The notes under the pieces: model-generated | Told to the model about the DNA's origin: nothing | Seen by the model: the letters and a program-made list of their open reading frames with translations, nothing else | Databases searched by the model: none | Part shown: one piece after another, positions 54,464-64,000 of the stretch | Layout of the letters: every line of letters starts with the position of its first letter | Position numbering within the stretch: position 1 is the stretch's first letter | Translations under genes and position numbers: made by a program | Assembly (NCBI GenBank): GCA_900208305.1 | Contig: OAPG01000002.1 | Span: 1,770,264-1,834,263 of the forward strand | Direction: 5' to 3' | DNA length: 64,000 nt | DNA from: Melanopsichium pennsylvanicum | Lineage: Eukaryota; Basidiomycota; Ustilaginomycetes; Ustilaginales

Positions 54464-56306
54464 CTAACCTCGTTGTCTGAGCCGCAGAAGGAGAGGCCTA
54501 GCTCTGATAGTCGTGTAGGAATCTTTAAGTCCATCTACAAACGCGTCTGTGTCGAAGGAAGGATCAAAGTCAAAATCGAATTTGCGAACAAAGTTGGCCA
54601 CAAACGACCGCATTTCAAGATAAGCCAGATTCCGACCTATACAAGAGGCCGGACCGTAGCTAAATGCGAGGAACGCGGTACGATCAAACGCTTCTTCTTT
54701 ATCAGGATTGATCCATCGCTCAGGACGGAAGGCCAAGGGATGGGAAAAGTTTCGAGGGTCATGATGGAGCGCTCTTATGGGAACCGAGAGCAATGTGTTC
54801 GCTGGAACAAGGATCTTGTGCCCATCTCGAAGGGGGACGAGTAGCGGAGAGGGGTTTTCGCGTTGTAAACCGGATGAGAGGACAGGATAGAGGCGCATCG
54901 ATTCGTTCAGACACGCGTTGAGCCAAGGACAATGCTTGCTAAGCATACTGTGACCATCAATGTCGTCGACATGCGAACCAAACACCGAGTCGAGTTCTTC
55001 TCGAAGTCGAGACAGAACGTTTTCGTGCCGACACAGTAGGAAAAGCGTCATGATGATGGAATGAGCCGAGGTATCTGATCCAGCTATCACCACAAGATTG
55101 CTGTCCGCTCGCAGTTCCTGCAAAAAACTCCGAATGCGAAAAGTTAGATCGAGCTCGACTGTCGTATAAAACAACAAGCCAATGGAACCAACAAACTTAC
55201 TGCTAGGGTGTGTTCCCAGCCTGACCCGTTATCCTTTGCAAGCAGGTGTGAAAAGAGATCGTACGGTTCCGTTCCTAACTTGATTCTCTCGATCAGAGCT
55301 GACTTGGTCCATGCGTCGAATCTTGCTATCTGTGGGTGGATTGTTCACAGGGAATGGCAGATCAAGCCGCATTCCAGAACTTGTTGGTGAGTTGCTGGAG
55401 CTGTCTGGTTGCTGTACGGAAGATATGTGGACTTACGGGCGAAGGTAAGTAGACGAGAAGGTGGGCGATCCACGAGATGCAGCCTATGAGAGAAGTTAGG
55501 CTTGTGACTTGGTGCATGACCTGAATTGGTTCTGGATAAGCACCTTTGTGAACTGCCCCGAAACTTTTCGAGAAACCTATCTGGCCAGCAATATCGAAAG
55601 TGCACAGACTTGTCCACATGTCTACATCCACAGAAGACTTGGCATCAGCCAGGGCTTCGAGTTTGACCATAGTTGCCGAGATGGATTGGTCGACGAACGC
55701 ATGGTAGGATTGGATAGCTTTGAGACTGAAAGCATTGTCCCAAACGCGTCTTCGAGCTTTGCGTTCAGCTACATCCACCGCGCTCAGAAGACTCATGCTG
55801 CGAGGACTGCAGTTGGGCTCAATAGCGTTGTACCATGGACCTTTTGGCAACAAGTTAACTCCATAGATAGCGGGAAGGGCATTAGGATCTCTGATCGAGA
55901 TCTCACGAGGACCAATACGCACCACGTCGCCGTACTCATCATGAAGTCTGTCCAGCTTGTCTGGACGTTTACCTGCGCGTTCGGTTAGGATCCATGCCAA
56001 TTTTGAAACAGTCAGGGCTAGAGGACCTTTGAACTTTGATGCGCGGTGAAAGAAAGCTCGATATGTGGCCACACTACTACCAAGCACGATGTTGTAGGTG
56101 GTGCTGAGAATCAAGACTGTTTTGATAGAGTCGGGCAAGGAAGCATGGTAGCTGGTCGCCTGTACGCAGGTGTAAGCGATACAGACAAGGATGTAAACGA
56201 GACAAGATTCGGGAAGGCGAGGTTCGAAGCGTGCAAAGACGAAATGTGATGCAAGAGCTAGACCGACCATCACATTGATCTGAGTGGATAGCGGTGGTAA
56301 AGTCAT
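54464..56306 (-). CDS. Cytochrome P450 monooxygenase, two introns
   Basis: Exons are 55437-56306, 55201-55329 and 54464-55117. The introns (107 and 83 bp) both begin GTAAGT and end AG, all in phase 0, giving 550 residues. The first splice joins HLLVYLPSP to IARFDAWTKSALIERIK; the second joins GWEHTLA to ELRADSNLVVIAGSDTS. The N-terminus has several hydrophobic segments, the membrane anchor. P450 marks are the I-helix AGSDTS, the K-helix ESMR (ExxR), the PERW segment and the heme loop FSYGPASCIGRNLA with Cys492 as axial ligand. The substrate is unknown. It lies at the start of the telomere-proximal accessory genes. Confidence 0.92.
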
Positions 56307-57509
56307 CGTAGATTGGACGATTGAAAAGAAATTTGAAGCAAAGGATTAGGCAGAGGTGTTGCTATGTACAAAACTGTGCGACGCACCATCCCCCAACTAC
56401 TATCAAATCTACTGTAGTATTAACAAGACCTGTCGCCGAGCATGTATGATGCCGCAGGTCCGTGCGTGAACCCACCAAAACGTGTGGGATTCTTAGAGTG
56501 CGACGACCGACAAAGCAATATGAATGAAACAAACCTTGCCGCGTTATCGTTGCTAGACCCAAACGAAGAGATTCAATTCGGCTGGACAGTAAGAAGGGAG
56601 CAGCAGGGTGCAAAGAAGCCAGCCAGGCCGCCTTGGAAGCAAGGAGAGACAGCCTTTACAGGACGATTGAGCAGGGAGTGCCAAAAGTCGCCGTACCCAT
56701 TTCAAGCCCACATCGAGCCATGTTGGCAATTCTGCACGCAACGTGTATGTATGACTGAAATTATTATACTGTATTGTGCCTTGTTTGACGCGAGGTGCGG
56801 TTCCAAAGAATTTGAAAAATGTCAATTATGATCTAACTTACAGTATATTGCCAAATGTTGGGGGAAGAAGGAGCTACACGAGGGAGAAGGGTGGCAAGCC
56901 GTGCTGCCATGGTCGCAAATTTCTATTTTCTTGCTGTTGTGAGGCGAGAGTTTTGACAAAGAGATTTTTTTCTTTTTTTCTTTTTTTCTTTTTTCTTTTT
57001 TCTTTTTTCTTTTTTCTTTAGCTTGTGATTCTCGGTCCGGGCATTTTGTGGTCGCCGGTACCCGGTTGCCATCAATCATCACCGCACAAAACTGTCTCGC
57101 GAATAAGTTGGGCATCGTCGCCGAATTCTCACTCGCTGCCGCCGCTGTCTTCTCGTGGCTACACTGCCAACCCAAAACGCGTAGAGTACACCACGCGATT
57201 CGGAAAAATTTAGAAAGAATTTTATCCACCATGATGATACGTACAGTACAGTATGTTATTCGACATGTCAATTTTTACCTTTCATTGGTAACCCCATCGG
57301 TTACACAAAGTGGCCGAGGAATAACAAGAGCTGACCATTTTCGTCTTGGACCCTGATTATTCCTGAATTGTTATCGCCAGCTGGTTACCGCCAATGCTTG
57401 GTCTCAGCTTCAACTAGAGCACCTTATAAAGAGCTTGTCTCTTGGTCACCTCGACCAAGTTTGCACCCTTTGTTACTTCCTACCTATCGAGCACTTGCAA
57501 CTTCGAACG
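56307..57509. promoter_or_regulatory. Divergent intergenic region of the P450 and THEM6-like genes, with a pyrimidine tract
   Basis: 1.2 kb. A T-rich tract with spaced C (TTTTTTC units) lies at ~56966-57019. A short ORF at 56442-56831 is not supported as a gene. Confidence 0.5.
56966..57019. repeat. Poly-pyrimidine microsatellite (T6-7C units)
   Basis: About seven T-rich units each ending in C; part of the P450/THEM6-like intergenic region. Confidence 0.85.
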
Positions 57510-58634
57510 ATGATCGCCTCGCCGTCATTCAAACGCAAGAGCTCCTTGAGCATCGCTTCCCTGGCACCGCTTGGTGCAATTGCCACTATGCTCTCTCCTT
57601 GGGGTTTGCCAATGCTCAAGGCTCTCTTGCTCGAACCTATCCGCATTAACCCCCCTGTCTGGCTTCGTGTCTTGCTCGGTCTCCTTTTTGTTACCAATAT
57701 CAGGTCTATACCTTTCTTATGGCATATTCGCGTGCTGTATCCTGCCTTCAAAGCCGTCGTACAAGCTCGTACTTGGTTCTCATCGCCAAAATCCAACCTT
57801 CTCACCCACAGTGCTATCCAGCCGCAGCTCAAACTCGAACGTCTCCCCATCGGCAAAGACATCTTTGCAGACATCTCGTCGTACAATTTCATCGCCACAC
57901 TCGACGAATGCGATTGGAATGGTCATCTCTCCAACTCTTCCTACTCACGCTCGCTCGACCATACCCGTATGGCTCACAACTCGCCCAGATTCCTCAAAAT
58001 GTATTACGACGGCGGTTGGGTCGCATTGGGTGGATCCGGCTTCAGCTTTCATCGTGAGATCCCCATGCTTGCACGCTACACTATTCACATGAGCCTCGAA
58101 GCATGGGACGACAAGTGGGTGTACATCGTTGGTCGATTCGTAGCGCCTGCAAACCCAAATAAGGCTGCTGCCAACGCTGCTACTGCTGCCCAACCTGCCA
58201 ACGCTGCTACCGAGATGCTTCAGCCAGGAGAGATCCTCTACTGCACATCTACCTCTCGCTATGTCTGCAAAGCCGGTCGCCGTACCATCCCACCCTGGCT
58301 CATGATCGCCACTTCTGGATACGGCACCACACCCGCCACCCGCTCCAATTGGGAAAAGGCCGAAAAGCTGCGTGTCTACTATCTCGAGAAAGAGCGCAAG
58401 GCTTACCTCGACAAGACAGCCAAACAGTCGATCTCTGCCAAGGTCCAATCCAAGCTGGTAAAGAAGTCAGCGCTCCTTCGCCAATTTCGCACAGAGTCCG
58501 AGAGGCAAGGTACTCAAGAGGAAGCTTGGATGTCCAAGGCCTACTGGGAGATCGATGAATGGGAGACCAGACGCAAACGCGGTCTCGACCGACTTGGCGT
58601 CAGCGTCGGTATCCTTCCCGCTCTCGAAAAGTAA
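57510..58634 (+). CDS. THEM6-like 4HBT thioesterase-family protein
   Basis: Encodes 374 residues from MIASPSFKRK. A hydrophobic stretch (~55-75, PVWLRVLLGLLFVTNIRSIP) suggests an N-terminal membrane anchor. The hotdog domain starts near residue 125: FIATLDECDWNGHLSNSSYS carries the D.NGH.SN..Y pattern of 4HBT proteins, followed by RFLKMYYDGGWVALGGSG. An Ala/Asn-rich insertion splits the domain, and a Lys/Arg-rich helical tail ends it. Animal THEM6 and its fungal relatives are poorly characterised ER proteins, so the function is inferred only as acyl-thioester or lipid related. Convergent with the GH43 gene, 252 bp apart. Confidence 0.8.
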   Translation: MIASPSFKRKSSLSIASLAPLGAIATMLSPWGLPMLKALLLEPIRINPPVWLRVLLGLLFVTNIRSIPFLWHIRVLYPAFKAVVQARTWFSSPKSNLLTHSAIQPQLKLERLPIGKDIFADISSYNFIATLDECDWNGHLSNSSYSRSLDHTRMAHNSPRFLKMYYDGGWVALGGSGFSFHREIPMLARYTIHMSLEAWDDKWVYIVGRFVAPANPNKAAANAATAAQPANAATEMLQPGEILYCTSTSRYVCKAGRRTIPPWLMIATSGYGTTPATRSNWEKAEKLRVYYLEKERKAYLDKTAKQSISAKVQSKLVKKSALLRQFRTESERQGTQEEAWMSKAYWEIDEWETRRKRGLDRLGVSVGILPALEK

Positions 58635-58886
58635 GCTCCCGGTAAACCCATTGACACGCTCAAGACGGCTCTATATGCAAGCTTCTTTGGCATATTCATT
58701 CCGCCAGACTTGTAGGACCATATTTGTATCCATCATCTTGTAAATCACTCCACAGACACACAATCTTACTAGCAGGTACCGAAGACAGCATGGAATTCTC
58801 GTGCGGTAATCAGAACAGTCTATCGTCTTATGTGTTCATCGTATTCGATTGTTCTTCGCATCGCCAACGGGTACAAGCGATGAAGC

Positions 58887-59975
58887 TCAAGCCCAAGCAT
58901 TGTTGATCTCGTCATACTGAGACTGCGTGAGTGGCTTGATACTTCCGTGCTTAAGCAGCGTGGGCATACCTGTAGGGAAACCAAGGTCGGTGTAGCCGTA
59001 TTGGTGGATGCCGTTGTCCGCACTATAAGGGTAGTAGCCGGCTGGATTGCGACCATATTGGTCAAGGAAGACCAGCCACTTGTCGCTCGTGTTCTCCTCC
59101 AAATATATGGGTGCTTCAGCCTGATTGTTGTTGTCGACAAACTCGGTTGATGATCCAATGTCAGCCCATGGACCGTTGATGCCAGATTCGCTAACCTGTG
59201 CTCGAACTTTGGACACGCTCTCGTCTTTGAAGAACCTGACGTACTGGTTTGCACCATCTGTAGGGCCTCGTCCAATTGTCAAGTCGATGACGCCAACGTT
59301 GTTACCGAGATCCATATACACCTGGGGCTCGGTAAATGTGACAAAGTCGGTTGTGTACGAGCTGTAAATCTTGTCGTAGTCAGGCTGCCCAGTGTGAGAA
59401 GCATTGGCATACTTGTTCGAAGACCAGTAGACGAGGAAACGCTGTTCGTCCTCGAGCCACATCGCTTCGGGTGCCCAGGCCATTCTAAAGTTGTCGGGTA
59501 CAACATTCACAAGTCTAGCCGGCTTCCAGTTGGTCAGACTCGCGCCTTGGGAGTCCCAGATGACCAGACTGCGACTGAGAAAGCTGCCTCCGAAACCACC
59601 AACGGCTGTTTGGTTGAGGTCGGTACCAATGATGTAGTGTTGCGATTCATCGCCTTTGCTCACGAGGTACATGTCGCGCACGCCTTTCGTGCCGACATCA
59701 GAGGTGAGAAGAGGAGCACCTTCTTTGAGATTTTTGTACGACAGCGCATCATTTCCGTTGGAGAGATGGCCAAAGACTTGTTCTCCCGCAGGATAGGTTG
59801 TGTAGACTCCCGGCTCCTTGTAGTTGTCGTAAAAGTGGATGAAAAGATAGCCTACCTTGTCGGTGGCACGCTTGAGCGAAGATGGTGAAGGCCGGGAAGA
59901 GATTGGCTGAGAGTAGGCAAGAGAGACTAGGCTCAGCTGCAGCAAGAGCAAAAGCTTGGAGGAAAAGCCCAACAT
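58887..59975 (-). CDS. Secreted glycoside hydrolase family 43-like protein
   Basis: Encodes 362 residues from MLGFSSKLLLLLQLSLVS (ATG at 59975). The start was chosen because it gives a clear signal peptide ending near AYSQP, followed by a dibasic KR (residues ~34-35) that could be a Kex2 site. The five-bladed propeller signatures of GH43 are visible: LVIWDSQGASLTNW, MAWAPEAMWLEDEQRFLVYW and NVGVIDLTIGRG. Family members act on arabinan or xylan side chains of plant cell walls. The catalytic Asp/Asp/Glu triad was not mapped residue by residue. A plant-associated fungus is suggested. This is the last recognisable gene before the subtelomeric repeats. Confidence 0.87.
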   Translation of the reverse strand: MLGFSSKLLLLLQLSLVSLAYSQPISSRPSPSSLKRATDKVGYLFIHFYDNYKEPGVYTTYPAGEQVFGHLSNGNDALSYKNLKEGAPLLTSDVGTKGVRDMYLVSKGDESQHYIIGTDLNQTAVGGFGGSFLSRSLVIWDSQGASLTNWKPARLVNVVPDNFRMAWAPEAMWLEDEQRFLVYWSSNKYANASHTGQPDYDKIYSSYTTDFVTFTEPQVYMDLGNNVGVIDLTIGRGPTDGANQYVRFFKDESVSKVRAQVSESGINGPWADIGSSTEFVDNNNQAEAPIYLEENTSDKWLVFLDQYGRNPAGYYPYSADNGIHQYGYTDLGFPTGMPTLLKHGSIKPLTQSQYDEINNAWA

Positions 59976-60640
59976 ACTGGCAGAGAGGGCTGGCGGTGGG
60001 TGAGAGAAAGATGGTATGAATGATGGAGTTGAGGGACTCACTCCGGCGAAGGGTCCCATTAAGACTTTGCTGGACTCACAATTTGACCCTTCATGCAAAA
60101 AGGGTGGTCATAGCCTTGGTGAAGACTCACATCGTGGACTACTTCAGCAAGCCATGTTTTGAAGAGGCAAGGTGGCCTTTCAGGACCGGCAATCTCTCTT
60201 CTCATCAACGTGCTAGTGCTGTGAGCAGTTTCAATGTCAGCGTGTTCCATGATGGGTTTGCCCAGCCGCAACAAAACGAGGTCGACAGAACAAGCCCCTT
60301 GTAGCGATGCTCTAGCTGTCAAAATGTGGTGGATTGCCCAAGCTGCAATTGCTCATTGTTGCTGCAAACTATGGTGGATGTTGCCGGGCACAATCGCTCG
60401 CAATACCGGCACACATCACAGAAGTCGACTTCGGAAATCTTTTTCATGCTTTACAGTGAAGCATGCAATACAAGAACTGTACGGTACATTTATTGTAAAG
60501 TAGCATTGTCGGGAACATGGTCTGAGTTGTGCGGAGTACATCTCGTCCATCATGTGAGCCAAGTGAGTTTTGCTTCCCTGCGGCTAGTTACGGTACCAAG
60601 CTCGGCAGGGAATCTCTGGATCAAGAACTTAGCCGAGATG

Positions 60641-61056
60641 GGTTAACCAATTAGGCAGGTTTTGGTCGGCCATTGTCTGGGTCCTTTTGAGCTTGCTTAT
60701 GCAGAAAATCAAAGACCGTGCATATCTCATGCACGTTATGTGTGCCCTAGATTATCATATGGGTGGATAGCTCCATACAAAATCCACTCAGATAGTTTGA
60801 CAACAAGTTGTCTTGGTGAGAAAGTCTCAGAAAGTTGGCTCCAAGAAAACAAGGTTAATTACGCAGTTTTTGGTCTGCCATTGTCTGGTTTGATTTGGGC
60901 TTGCTTGTGCAGTAATTCAAACACTGTGCACATCTCATGCACATTGTGTGTGCCCTGGGTCCCCATATGGGTGGATAGCTCCATACAAAAACCACCTAGT
61001 TGGGTTGACAACAAGTTGTCTTGGTGAGAGAGTCTGAGAAAGTTGGTGTCAGGGGC
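60641..61056. repeat. Diverged tandem duplication, ~208-bp period
   Basis: Unit 1 (60641-60848) and unit 2 (60852-61056) share GGTTAA at the start, then a long run of matching blocks, including CATATGGGTGGATAGCTCCA and TTGACAACAAGTTGTCTTGG. Matching positions are 208 bases apart, with scattered substitutions and small gaps. Confidence 0.85.
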
Positions 61057-61167
61057 CAATGTGCCTAACTTGGGGTTCCAATTGATATCCGGTGAAATCT
61101 GGGGTTTTATCGTGTTTCAAAATGAAACCCGCTGGAAATGCGTTCTCTATCCAATTTCACTCTGAGA

Positions 61168-61182
61168 CCCTAACCCTAACCC
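61168..61182 (-). repeat. Interstitial telomere-like repeat, reverse orientation
   Basis: CCCTAACCCTAACCC on the + strand, 2.5 units. It is opposite in orientation to the terminal TTAGGG array 2.7 kb away. Confidence 0.9.
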
Positions 61183-61517
61183 AGTGCTGGCTACCTGAGC
61201 CAGTAGCTGCTTATTGCTTGACCCCAAATCCTACCAAGCCTGTTATCTGGACCCTCCGTACCTGCCGGAGATCCCCTTGTTTTAGTTCCTGAACCTGTTG
61301 GAACTCAAGTACCACCTCCTACTGTGCTGCCCAAGAGGCCCCCTCCTGGTTGTCATCCTAGGGTGCCTGATACTACCCAGGACAGTTATCACAACAACCT
61401 GTAAATGGTTTCCTAATGCCATTCCTATATCCCATCCTTCCTATGTTGTGTTTTATCGGATTTGACCTTCAACCCTGTTTTCACAGGATTCTAGTTGAGC
61501 AATTTGGAGCAGCTTCC

Positions 61518-62527
61518 TGTCAGCGGTTGCGTGCCAGAGATCCAAATTCCCGTGAGAAAACGCGACTTGCCGGATTTCAGTGAGTTCCGGCGGTTAAGCT
61601 TGGCCTCAACGGATATCGAAGAGAATCCCGCGAGTGGCGATCTCTCGACGGATATCGGCTGACCGCTGGTGACACTCCGTACAGAGGTAACGCGGCAAGC
61701 TCGGACGGGGTACTCGGTCGACGCGAGTGTCACAACGTCGACGGGATACTGCTGGTGGCTGGGTTAGACCTCAGCCGTCGTTGCCGGTGGGGATATGAGG
61801 GACTGGTTGTGGTGCCAGGCCCGCGGTTGAGGTTCCGCCTGTAGTTGAAGTGCTACAGCGTCAATTGGGGTGTCAACAACGTCTATATGTTGTTCTCCGT
61901 TCACCAACGGGGACACAGACTATATGGATTGCAATAAATGGTATTGCGATGTGCGACGTGTGAAGAGTATGATAAGTACAACGTACTGATAACTATGTGT
62001 GACTGAGATATAAGATAGAGTAGATGAGCTTCCGCTCATCCGATAGCGGGGAACAGAGTATTTATATATATGTATCGTGTGCAAGGTCCATCGGTACTGT
62101 ACGACCTGCGTGCGTCGAGCTTGGACCCCCGCACGATAAGACTGCCCCTAGTCCTTTGGCAGGGTGCTTCCAAGCACGCCTGCGTGCTCTCTCTCCATTG
62201 CCCCCCTGGGCGTCGATCGGCCCACGTGTCGTTCCGGCTGGCGTTGGTCGCCGCCGTCGCAGATGCTCCCCTTGCCATCGATACCTTCGATATCCGGCAA
62301 GTCACTGCCACTCGCCGAATTTCCGTGAGATCCGTTGAGACCTGCTCTCTCACCGGATTTTGTCCGATTCAACTTCTTGGTTCTGCGCTAACCTTAAATC
62401 CCATGAGCCCACCAATATCCACCAGATCTCCCTGAGATCCGTCGAGACATGCTCTCCCACCGGATCTCAGCCAATTCAACATCTCTGGTCTGCGCAGACC
62501 TCTCCCTTGGGACCCACTCCCGTGACA
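61518..62527. mobile_element. LTR, 1010 bp (copy B), inverted relative to copy A
   Basis: Runs TGTCA to TGACA and is the reverse complement of 31517-32525 over its whole length. The flanking pentamers are CTTCC and CTACC, which differ at one base. It could be a solo LTR with a decayed target duplication, or one LTR of a truncated element. No primer-binding site (TGG..) directly follows 62527 and no purine tract precedes 61518. Direct repeats of ~75 bp lie inside it (about 62317-62395 and 62425-62500). Confidence 0.88.
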
Positions 62528-62628
62528 CTACCCACCCTTCGAGAGCCAAGCTCCGTTGAGGCTTAAATAGGGTCGGCGGATGTTTCCCCGACTTGTTCTT
62601 CCACCAACAGCTCTTTCCAACCATCAAG

Positions 62629-63246
62629 ATGTCGAGCACCACCAATACCGCCCCTTCTGCTGCGTCATCGCGACCGGCGTCGACACGAATGCCTGCCCTC
62701 AGGGCAGAAGAGCCTGTGCGCCGTAGCGCCAGGCTTCGTGAACAAAATCCTGCCGCTCAGGCAGTGGCAACCCCTTTGGCTGTCGGCCTCGAGGCCACAG
62801 CTACGTCGTCCTCTGCTGCTGGCAAGCAGCCTCTCGAAATTGTTGCTGCCGAGCAGCTTGTTGCGTTGCGGTCGACGCCGCGACCACTAGAACCGTTGTT
62901 CCTGGGGAACAATGCCGCGGGGGAGGAGGAGGAGCGGCTGGAGGCAATGGAGGTGGAGGAGTCGGTTGTGGGGAGGGTTAGCAAGGCCGGGGAGGACCCT
63001 GTCGCTCCGCTCGTTGGGCCTCATGTGCCCAACTACCTTGAGATCGCGCTGTGGGCGGAGTCTTTTATTGCTCCGGTGTTGCTGGTATTTGTGGCGTGCG
63101 AGGCCTGGCCCCCTACTTGGGAGGTATCGGAGGGTTCCGTGACGGCCGGTCGGCTGCATCGTCTGGTCCTCCTTCGACTGACCAAGGGCTGCATGCCTTG
63201 GCCGAGCTGGCAATGCGCCCGCTGCGCCAAGCTTGGTATACCGTAA
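62629..63246 (+). CDS. Hypothetical ORF, possibly a retroelement remnant
   Basis: 205 codons from MSSTTNTAPSAASSRP. The N-terminal half is Ala/Ser-rich with RRSARLREQNP and an acidic EEEERLEAMEVEE segment, the sort of composition seen at the start of some gag proteins. From ~63050 the -1 frame becomes more protein-like (GLHALAELAMRPLRQAWYTV, stop at 63366-63368), so the reading frame may have been broken or shifted. A TTAAATAGGG sequence ~60 bases upstream could be a TATA-like element. I do not recognise a domain. It may equally be a subtelomeric gene fragment. Confidence 0.4.
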   Translation: MSSTTNTAPSAASSRPASTRMPALRAEEPVRRSARLREQNPAAQAVATPLAVGLEATATSSSAAGKQPLEIVAAEQLVALRSTPRPLEPLFLGNNAAGEEEERLEAMEVEESVVGRVSKAGEDPVAPLVGPHVPNYLEIALWAESFIAPVLLVFVACEAWPPTWEVSEGSVTAGRLHRLVLLRLTKGCMPWPSWQCARCAKLGIP

Positions 63247-63368
63247 TCAACAGTCTCAGTCGCCGAGCCTCCAAGCGCAGCCAGAACACAACCAGGACAA
63301 TAAGGGAAGAAACATATATTTTGCCTAACTCGAGGGAGTCGCTTGCGAGCTCCCAGCCGTGGCCGTAA

Positions 63369-63887
63369 GGGGCACGGTGGTTGAGCGTCGCATGAGAGCG
63401 AGGCGGAGTGTGCGCGAGACCTAGCACATGAAAAGAAAAAGAATCACAAAAAAGGGGAACGGGAGGGAGGGAAAAGCTTGAAACACTGCCTTACGAGGCC
63501 AGTGCGTGTGATGATGATGATGGTGAGAGAGTGGAGAGAGGAGAGCGCTAAGCAAGGCTTAGCCACACGTGCGACGAGACTGCGGCAGGTGCTTGGAAAT
63601 CACTCGGCCGAGAGAGACTGTTGAAATGATCGCCTGACTAATCAAGCGATTTAACAGATCCAAAGGATCTCAGGCCTTAATGGGCGACGCGAGTCGACAG
63701 GTATATTTCTCACACCGGAAGTCACACAATCAAGCCCACACTGGGATTGGATGGGTAACGAGGCACTGTCATTGCAACAAGTCAACACAGCCAGCGGGCA
63801 CAGACTATTCCGCAGACTCGGGGGCTGACAAAGGCCCAGGCACCGAAGAAGGCTCGAGATCCTCGAAAGGCGAGCACATAGACCTAC
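63369..63887. other. Telomere-adjacent unique sequence
   Basis: 519 bases with a short ATG/GAT triplet run (~63511-63522) and no coding signal. It runs directly into the telomere. No subtelomeric helicase gene is seen. Confidence 0.6.
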
Positions 63888-64000
63888 TTAGGGTTAGGGT
63901 TAGGGTTAGGGTTAGGGTTAGGGTTAGGGTTAGGGTTAGGGTTAGGGTTAGGGTTAGGGTTAGGGTTAGGGTTAGGGTTAGGGTTAGGGTTAGGGTTAGG
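63888..64000 (+). repeat. Terminal telomere array (TTAGGG)n
   Basis: 113 bases, nearly 19 perfect TTAGGG units with no variants, to the last base of the window. The G-rich strand runs 5' to 3' towards the end, as at a right-hand chromosome terminus. Confidence 0.99.

Larger units (their letters stand above)
59976..61517. other. Subtelomeric non-coding region
   Basis: Contains the GH43 promoter, a 208-bp-period tandem duplication and an interstitial telomere tract. Short ORFs only; one + strand open stretch ending at 61404 (PTVLPKRPPPGCHPRVPDTT) is 58 codons and may be a decayed coding remnant. Confidence 0.5.

Noticed and set aside
62528..62600. Primer-binding site for a full-length retrotransposon next to LTR copy B
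   Set aside because: The bases directly after the LTR do not start with the expected TGG complement of a tRNA 3' end, and the TATA-like box of the LTR is on the other strand.

Overview
The window is the right-hand end of a fungal chromosome. It finishes in an uninterrupted TTAGGG array (63888-64000), which on the + strand is the orientation of a right-hand telomere. The genes are eukaryotic and fungal (SEC27, ARO2, LDB17/Dip1, MCA1, SEY1, MDM10, MED19/ROX3, CIA2). Only four introns are needed in four... more exactly, three genes carry one intron each (EthD-like, mS33, RMT2) and the P450 carries two, all short with GT..AG ends. Dense, intron-poor genes with long low-complexity linkers and many homopolymer tracts suggest a basidiomycete of the smut lineage (Ustilaginomycotina). 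That placement is an inference from style and gene content, not from a database search.

Layout. 1-2668: 5' part of an unrecognised coiled-coil protein, cut by the window edge. 4763-23951: beta'-COP, an EthD-like protein, chorismate synthase, tubulin cofactor C, an O-methyltransferase, the Ldb17/SPIN90 actin regulator, a fatty acid hydroxylase-family protein, an MBOAT lysophospholipid acyltransferase, a metacaspase and mitoribosomal protein mS33. 23952-27320 is a 3.4 kb gene-free stretch before a large protein ending in an Hsp20-like domain (27321-29897). 29898-34567 is a repeat island: two solo LTRs, each with a perfect 5-bp target duplication (446 bp, AGATG; 1009 bp, CCTAC), followed by a nested foldback repeat and decayed sequence. 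34568-53934 is again dense and mostly housekeeping: SEY1, a G3BP/Bre5-like protein, an acyl-CoA thioesterase-like protein, RMT2, MDM10, a Nup49/Nup58-type nucleoporin, MED19, CIA2 and a Pho80-type cyclin. 54464-59975 is a telomere-proximal accessory trio: cytochrome P450, a THEM6-like hotdog protein and a secreted GH43 protein. 59976-64000 is subtelomere: a 208-bp-period tandem duplication, a short interstitial telomere tract in the reverse orientation, an inverted second copy of the 1-kb LTR, a hypothetical ORF and the telomere.

Genes mostly alternate in strand, giving many convergent 3' ends (18 bp apart for cofactor C and the O-methyltransferase) and divergent promoters. By function, the interior genes cover secretion and ER shape (SEC27, SEY1), lipid metabolism (MBOAT, hydroxylase, thioesterases), mitochondria (mS33, MDM10), transcription and nuclear pore (MED19, nucleoporin), cytosolic Fe-S assembly (CIA2), and cytoskeleton (TBCC, LDB17). 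No CRISPR, rRNA or convincing tRNA was seen. The most unusual material is the repeat island and the subtelomere; I did not find a clear new multi-gene system.
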